Positions 7,093 to 10,946 of a DNA stretch of 10,946 bases are shown piece after piece. Source of the stretch: an uncultured Acetatifactor sp. GTDB taxonomy: Bacteria > Bacillota > Clostridia > Lachnospirales > Lachnospiraceae. The first letter of the stretch is position 1, and each line of letters opens with the position of its first letter. The stretch is taken from assembly GCA_910578995.1 (NCBI GenBank), contig CAJTSY010000130.1, positions 1 through 10,946 on the forward strand, given 5' to 3'. The position numbers and the translations under genes are program-made. The notes below the pieces were generated by a model, which had not been told where the DNA came from, searched no databases, and saw nothing but the letters and a program-made list of their open reading frames with translations.

Positions 7093-10062
7093 ATGGAGAA
7101 GAACACACCATTTTGGGACAGTGCGCTGTCCATAGAGAAGCGCCTGGACTGTCTGATGGCCGAAATGACCATGGAGGAGAAGCTGGGGTGCCTGGCATCG
7201 GGGATGAAGCCCATAGGGCGTCTGGGGATTCCCGCCATGTCCCTGGGCGGGGAGGCGGCCCATGGGGTGGAGGCGCGCAATGACCAGAACGAGATCAATA
7301 TGCCGGAGCCTACCACTTCCTTTGTACAGCCCATCGGCATGAGCGCCACCTGGGACCGGGAACTGGTCAGGCAGGCGGGAACGGTGACGGGGACGGAGGC
7401 CCGGGTCATCTACCACCGCCATCCGGACAGGGGACTGAGCCGTTGGGCGCCCACGGTGGATCTGGAGCGCGACCCCAGGTGGGGCAGGACGGAGGAGGGT
7501 TACGGGGAAGACCCGTACCTTACCGGGGAGATGGCTTCCGCCTACGTCCGGGGCATGCAGGGGGAAGATCCCAGGCACCTGCGGGTGGCGGCTACCCTGA
7601 AACATTTTTACGGAAACAATACCGAGGCGGGACGGGGGTGGAAGAATGCCTCCATAGATCCCAGGAATCAATACGAGCTGTACCTGGAGCCTTTCCGGCG
7701 GGTGATAGAGAAAGGCCGTGCGGAGGCAGTGATGACGGCCTATAATGCCATCAACGGCATTCCGGGCATGCTGAATCCCCAGGTGCGCCATATCCTGAAG
7801 GAGGAGTACGGGCTGAAGCATGCGGTGTGCGACGGCGGAGCCATGGCCCTGCTGACAGCCCTGCACCATTATTACGGCACGGATGCGGAGGCTGTTGCCG
7901 GGGCGGTGAAGGCCGGGGTGGACGCCATGTCCGACAACCCCGCCATGGTGGAGAAGGCCGCCAGGGAGGCTTGGGAACTGGGACTGCTGACGGAGGGCGA
8001 GATCGACGAGGCCCTGCGCAATACCTTCCGCACAAGGCTGCGGCTGGGGATTTATGACGGGGAGGCGGGGAGCGTTTCTGGCAGGGAGTCCGGGAACATT
8101 TACGACAGAGTGACGGAAAACGATCTGGATTCCGAAGAAAACAGGGCGGTGTGCCGTCAGGTATCCAGGGAGGCCGTGGTTCTTTTGAAAAACCAGGGCG
8201 GAATGCTGCCTCTTGGGCCGGGGAAACTGGAATCCGCGGCCGTCATAGGCCCCATGGGGAACGCCTGGTATCCGGACTGGTACGGCGGCACGCCCGTCTT
8301 CACCAGGACGCTTCTGGAAGGAATGCGGGAAGTGGCGGGAAGGGCCTTTTCCTTTGAGGACGGACTGAACCAGGTGGTTTTCCGTCTGGGCGAGAAGGGC
8401 ATTGCCGTGGGAGAGGACGGCGCATTGTGCATCAGCGACGAGCCTGACGTGTTCCTTCACGAGGACTGGGGGGAGGGGAGCCATACCTTCCGCTGTATCC
8501 GCACGGGGAAATATATGAATACCAGGCTGTACCAGAAACCCGGCACACCGGAAGGCGATGAGGCTCCCGGGCGGATCGCGGCGGAGAAGGACAATACCCT
8601 GAACTGGTTCGTGATGGAGATTTTCCGTGTGGAAGAGAAAGAAGACGGAACCGTAATTCTGTCTAACAGGTTTGGTTCCCCGGTGCAGGCCTGCCAGGGC
8701 GGCGAGCTCTGGTCCATGAAGCCCGGTGAGGGGACTCCCTTCCGGATGGAGGTGGTGAAGGACGGCAGGGCCGCGGCAGCGGAACTGGCAAAGAAGGCGG
8801 GGACGGTGATCCTGGCCCTGGGATGTAACTCCATGATCAACGCCAAGGAGGAGGTGGACAGGGGCACCATAGAGCTTCCCCCAGCCCAGAGGCGGCTGAT
8901 GGAGGCGGTGTACGAGGCTAACCCGAATGTGGTCCTGGTGCTTTTTTCCAACTATCCCTATGCCGTCGGGTGGGCACAGGAAAAGATTCCGGCCATCCTC
9001 TGGAGCGCCGCCGGGGCTCAGGATATGGGGACTGCCATGGCGGAGACGCTGCTTGGGCGCAACAATCCCGCAGGGCGGCTGAACATGACCTGGTACCAGA
9101 GCGACGATCAGCTGCCGGATATCGAGGATTATGATATCATCGGGGGCGGGCGCACCTATCGGTATTTTGAGGGGGAGGCTCTGTATCCCTTCGGCCACGG
9201 GCTCAGCTATACGCGGTTTACCTACTCGGATTTAGAGGTGAAAGCGGCGGCTGGAGGGAATCTGAAGGTTATTTTCCGGGTGGAAAATACCGGGGACTGC
9301 CAAGGGGACGAGGTGGCCCAGGTTTACGGCACTGCTCCGGCTTCCCGGGTGAAGAAGCCCCTGCGGCAGCTGATCGGATTTGAGCGCCTGAAAGGAATGA
9401 AACCCGGGGAGAGCCGCCTGGTGGAGCTTGCGGTGGACAGGGAGGAATTCCGGTTCTATGATGTCATCAGCGGGAAGCTTATGGTGGAGGAGGGGCGGTA
9501 CCGTGTATTTGCGGGGCCTTCCAGCGCCGTGGAGGCTGTGTCCGCCTGGGTGGACCTGCCCGGGGAGAAGACGGGGAAACGGGATACCGCACGCAGGATT
9601 GCGGCAGACCATTATGACGGGTATGAGAACATTGTGCTCACCCAGGGGCATTTCGGGTTTACGGCGGCTGCGGTCAAGGACGCGTCCAGAAAGGGCGTGC
9701 TCTGTTATGGGGACTGCCTGATCCAGGGGGAGGCATCGGAGATCGTGCTGCATTTAAAGAGCGAAAAGGGCTGCAGCGCCGCCGTCTTCGTGGATGGCCG
9801 CCGGGCGGCTCACTGGGAGGGGGATACCGCCGCCTACGAGCGCATGAGTATGCCGCCTCTGGATGAAAAGAGCCGGAAGGAAGCCGAGGAGCGCCGGGCA
9901 GGGTGGAAGCCTGTCTATGCGGATGTGCGCCTGCCGTTGGAGAAAAGCGCTTTGCAGGGCAAAAACGGCGAGGCCGCGGAGATCCGGATCGAACTCACCG
10001 GGGATGTACGGCTGTGTTATTTCAGGGTGGAGAAAAACAGCCAGGGTTTCCGGCCTATGTGA
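7093..10062 (+). CDS. Multi-domain GH3 beta-glycosidase with inserted and C-terminal accessory domains
   Basis: Cytoplasmic family 3 glycosidase (no signal peptide), a beta-glucosidase or beta-xylosidase; 989 residues, longer than a typical 700-850. AAGAGGAG (7076-7083) supports the ATG. The catalytic barrel spans about 15-320: GGEAAHGV, RWAPTVDLERDPRWGRTEE, LKHFYGNN, MTAYNAING, and VCDGGA with Asp247 (codon 7831-7833) as likely nucleophile. The GH3 C-domain is split: it starts near 350 (EAVVLLKNQGGMLPL), is interrupted at about 423-558 by a beta-rich insert resembling a fascin-like beta-trefoil, then resumes (VILALGCNSMINAKEEVDRG, with Glu586 or Glu587 a candidate acid/base; TIELPPAQ; ETLLGRNNPAGRL; YPFGHGLSYTRF at about 698-709). 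A fibronectin-III-like domain follows at about 712-815. An unassigned tail of some 165 residues may be a CBM6-like sugar-binding domain. It lies downstream of the importer, so its substrate is probably the imported oligosaccharide. GH3 membership is certain; accessory-domain names are tentative. Confidence 0.94.
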   Translation: MEKNTPFWDSALSIEKRLDCLMAEMTMEEKLGCLASGMKPIGRLGIPAMSLGGEAAHGVEARNDQNEINMPEPTTSFVQPIGMSATWDRELVRQAGTVTGTEARVIYHRHPDRGLSRWAPTVDLERDPRWGRTEEGYGEDPYLTGEMASAYVRGMQGEDPRHLRVAATLKHFYGNNTEAGRGWKNASIDPRNQYELYLEPFRRVIEKGRAEAVMTAYNAINGIPGMLNPQVRHILKEEYGLKHAVCDGGAMALLTALHHYYGTDAEAVAGAVKAGVDAMSDNPAMVEKAAREAWELGLLTEGEIDEALRNTFRTRLRLGIYDGEAGSVSGRESGNIYDRVTENDLDSEENRAVCRQVSREAVVLLKNQGGMLPLGPGKLESAAVIGPMGNAWYPDWYGGTPVFTRTLLEGMREVAGRAFSFEDGLNQVVFRLGEKGIAVGEDGALCISDEPDVFLHEDWGEGSHTFRCIRTGKYMNTRLYQKPGTPEGDEAPGRIAAEKDNTLNWFVMEIFRVEEKEDGTVILSNRFGSPVQACQGGELWSMKPGEGTPFRMEVVKDGRAAAAELAKKAGTVILALGCNSMINAKEEVDRGTIELPPAQRRLMEAVYEANPNVVLVLFSNYPYAVGWAQEKIPAILWSAAGAQDMGTAMAETLLGRNNPAGRLNMTWYQSDDQLPDIEDYDIIGGGRTYRYFEGEALYPFGHGLSYTRFTYSDLEVKAAAGGNLKVIFRVENTGDCQGDEVAQVYGTAPASRVKKPLRQLIGFERLKGMKPGESRLVELAVDREEFRFYDVISGKLMVEEGRYRVFAGPSSAVEAVSAWVDLPGEKTGKRDTARRIAADHYDGYENIVLTQGHFGFTAAAVKDASRKGVLCYGDCLIQGEASEIVLHLKSEKGCSAAVFVDGRRAAHWEGDTAAYERMSMPPLDEKSRKEAEERRAGWKPVYADVRLPLEKSALQGKNGEAAEIRIELTGDVRLCYFRVEKNSQGFRPM

Positions 10063-10101
10063 TTTTTGGGGGACTTGGCACATGAATATGGACTAAGTCT
10101 A

Positions 10102-10272
10102 TTAGCGGCTGTTAAAAGCAGTAATTACGCCGTGGACGGCAGCCTTCTGTTCGGGTGTCAGTTCCACCATCTCGTTTTCAGCAAAAAACTGGGAGAGCGT
10201 TATGCCAAATCCTTTGCAGATAGCTTCTAAAGTGGTAATGGATACGAAAGTGTCTGTTGAAAAGCGTTTCAT
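10102..10272 (-). pseudogene. Remnant of a Cro/CI-type (XRE) helix-turn-helix regulator
   Basis: A 56-codon minus-strand frame reads MKRFSTDTFVS and then ITTLEAICKGFGITLSQFFAE, followed by NEMVELTPEQKAAV. This matches the last helices and tail of small XRE-family regulators common in Lachnospiraceae. The first half of the DNA-binding domain, including the recognition helix, is absent. A TAA stands directly before the ATG, there is no ribosome binding site, and the upstream bases encode nothing HTH-like in any minus-strand frame. I read it as a 5'-truncated relic with its breakpoint near 10260-10275. A separately translated 56-residue protein is possible but unlikely. Confidence 0.7.
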
Positions 10273-10285
10273 TTAATGCTATCAT
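10257..10285 (+). promoter_or_regulatory. Promoter of the DUF4317 gene
   Basis: TTGAAA (10257-10262) is separated by exactly 17 bases from TATCAT (10280-10285), which has TG at 10277-10278 to make an extended -10. The start site would be near 10292, about 36 bases before the ATG at 10328. The -35 and spacer overlap the broken front of the XRE remnant on the opposite strand. Confidence 0.7.
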
Positions 10286-10314
10286 GGATTTGCCTTATTT
10301 GAGAGGATCAGAAC

Positions 10315-10321
10315 AGGGAGG
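10315..10321 (+). promoter_or_regulatory. Ribosome binding site of the DUF4317 gene
   Basis: AGGGAGG lies six bases before the ATG at 10328 and supports that start. Confidence 0.75.
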
Positions 10322-10327
10322 TCAGTT

Positions 10328-10946
10328 ATGCAGATCAATCGGGAAGATATGCTGGAGCTTACCAGAAGAATGACGGTGGCGAGAAACTGTTTTGGCAGGA
10401 TAGCCGGGGCTTACATGGATGAGGAAGGTTTTGTGGACGGCACATTTAATACCCACTTTCAGAAAATGTCCGCCGCGGATAGGGCCAGGCACCTGAAACT
10501 GGCAAAGGCCGTCCTTTTTGCGGATACAAACAGGGAATTAAAAAACTACCGTTTCGGGCCGGAAAGCAGGAAACCGGGAAGCGTCTGGCGGCTGCTCATG
10601 GCCCTGCGGGAGTGTGAACTGAAAAACGACGCCCTTTTGCTGTCCCTGTGCGAATACATCGGAGAGCGGTATCAGCCGGGCTTCCCCTATGGCATTTATG
10701 TTTTCCACGGAAATTATGACGTGCCGTTGAAGGGCAGCGATAAAGTACAGCAGAGGGAGTCGGAGGAAGTGTACAGCTTTATCGTCTGTGCCATCTGCCC
10801 TGTGACCGGGGATTACGAAGCGGGGGAGCCGGAGGCGGGGTTCCTGTTTCCGGAATTTCGAGACAGGAGCGGGGAACCGAATGGAATCAATCTGTATTCC
10901 GCACAGGGGGAGCATGGGTGGATGGCGGAGATGCTTTTGCAGGCGG
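10328..10946 (+). CDS. DUF4317 family protein (3' end missing)
   Basis: The frame stays open from the ATG at 10328 to the edge of the window, giving 206 codons. The start MQINREDMLELTRRMTVARN, a mid-region WRLLMALRECELKND, then FHGNYDVPLKGSDK, EEVYSFIVCAICPV and AGFLFPEFRDRSGEPNGINLY match the pattern I know for DUF4317 proteins of Clostridia, which are cytoplasmic and of unknown function (typically about 400 residues). No signal peptide or membrane segment is visible. It has its own promoter and is separated from the sugar genes by a broken regulator, so it is probably unrelated to them. The family call is from memory of the conserved blocks and is fairly confident; no function is proposed. 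Confidence 0.75.
   Translation, partial: MQINREDMLELTRRMTVARNCFGRIAGAYMDEEGFVDGTFNTHFQKMSAADRARHLKLAKAVLFADTNRELKNYRFGPESRKPGSVWRLLMALRECELKNDALLLSLCEYIGERYQPGFPYGIYVFHGNYDVPLKGSDKVQQRESEEVYSFIVCAICPVTGDYEAGEPEAGFLFPEFRDRSGEPNGINLYSAQGEHGWMAEMLLQA

Noticed and set aside
5254..9198. A stop-free minus-strand frame of about 1,314 codons opposite the binding protein and second GH3 gene
   Set aside because: It is codon-aligned with the sense genes, so it stays open simply because TTA, CTA and TCA codons are rare in them. The product is rich in His, Pro, Arg and Gln with no recognisable domain, and it crosses the terminator gap.
10538..10915. Minus-strand frame of 125 codons at the right edge
   Set aside because: It overlaps the DUF4317 gene, which has a promoter, a ribosome site and recognisable family blocks; the reverse frame has none.
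1..10946. CRISPR arrays, tRNA or rRNA genes, insertion sequences, toxin-antitoxin or phage-defence genes
   Set aside because: I looked for regular repeats, RNA cloverleaf or ribosomal segments, transposase motifs and defence domains and found none.

Overview
The window is an accessory carbohydrate-uptake and hydrolysis locus from a Gram-positive Firmicute. It is most likely a fairly G+C-rich member of the Lachnospiraceae (gut Clostridia), but genus and species cannot be read from it. The grounds are strong AAGGAGG-type ribosome binding sites, an Lpl/Ytc-type ABC importer with a lipoprotein binding protein, a GH3 enzyme with permuted domains of the kind known from Butyrivibrio and Ruminococcus, and a DUF4317 gene at the right edge.

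Layout, left to right. (1) Bases 1-1806 are the 3' part of a domain-permuted GH3 beta-glucosidase; its start lies before the window. A strong hairpin terminator at about 1862-1899 follows and can also serve the opposing gene. (2) An AraC-family regulator runs on the minus strand (1978 to about 3032). Its reading frame is broken by what looks like a one-base loss in a run of six G/C at 2945-2950. (3) A 355-base divergent control region (3033-3387) holds candidate promoters in both directions, two dyads and a helically phased direct repeat. (4) Two permeases (3388-4326 and 4340-5206) and a lipoprotein solute-binding protein (5275-7008) form an importer with no ATPase gene beside it. (5) A stem-loop with a T-rich tail (about 7023-7060) separates the binding protein from a second, multi-domain GH3 enzyme (7093-10062). 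(6) At 10102-10272 on the minus strand is the tail of a Cro/CI-type regulator that has lost the front of its DNA-binding domain. (7) A well-formed promoter drives a DUF4317 gene (10328 to the right edge), which is cut off by the window.

Proposed working: the binding protein captures an oligosaccharide, the two permeases import it using an ATPase encoded elsewhere, and the two GH3 enzymes, neither with a visible export signal in this window, hydrolyse it in the cytoplasm. The AraC-type protein probably activates the importer promoter, which has a poor -35 and an extended -10. If the frameshift is real, this strain may have lost induction of the locus or may switch it. The substrate cannot be named from sequence alone; beta-glucosides or beta-xylosides are the likeliest classes. 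I see no clearly new biological system. The parts worth a second look are the broken regulator and its control region, the unusual GH3 domain layouts and the attenuator-like hairpin.
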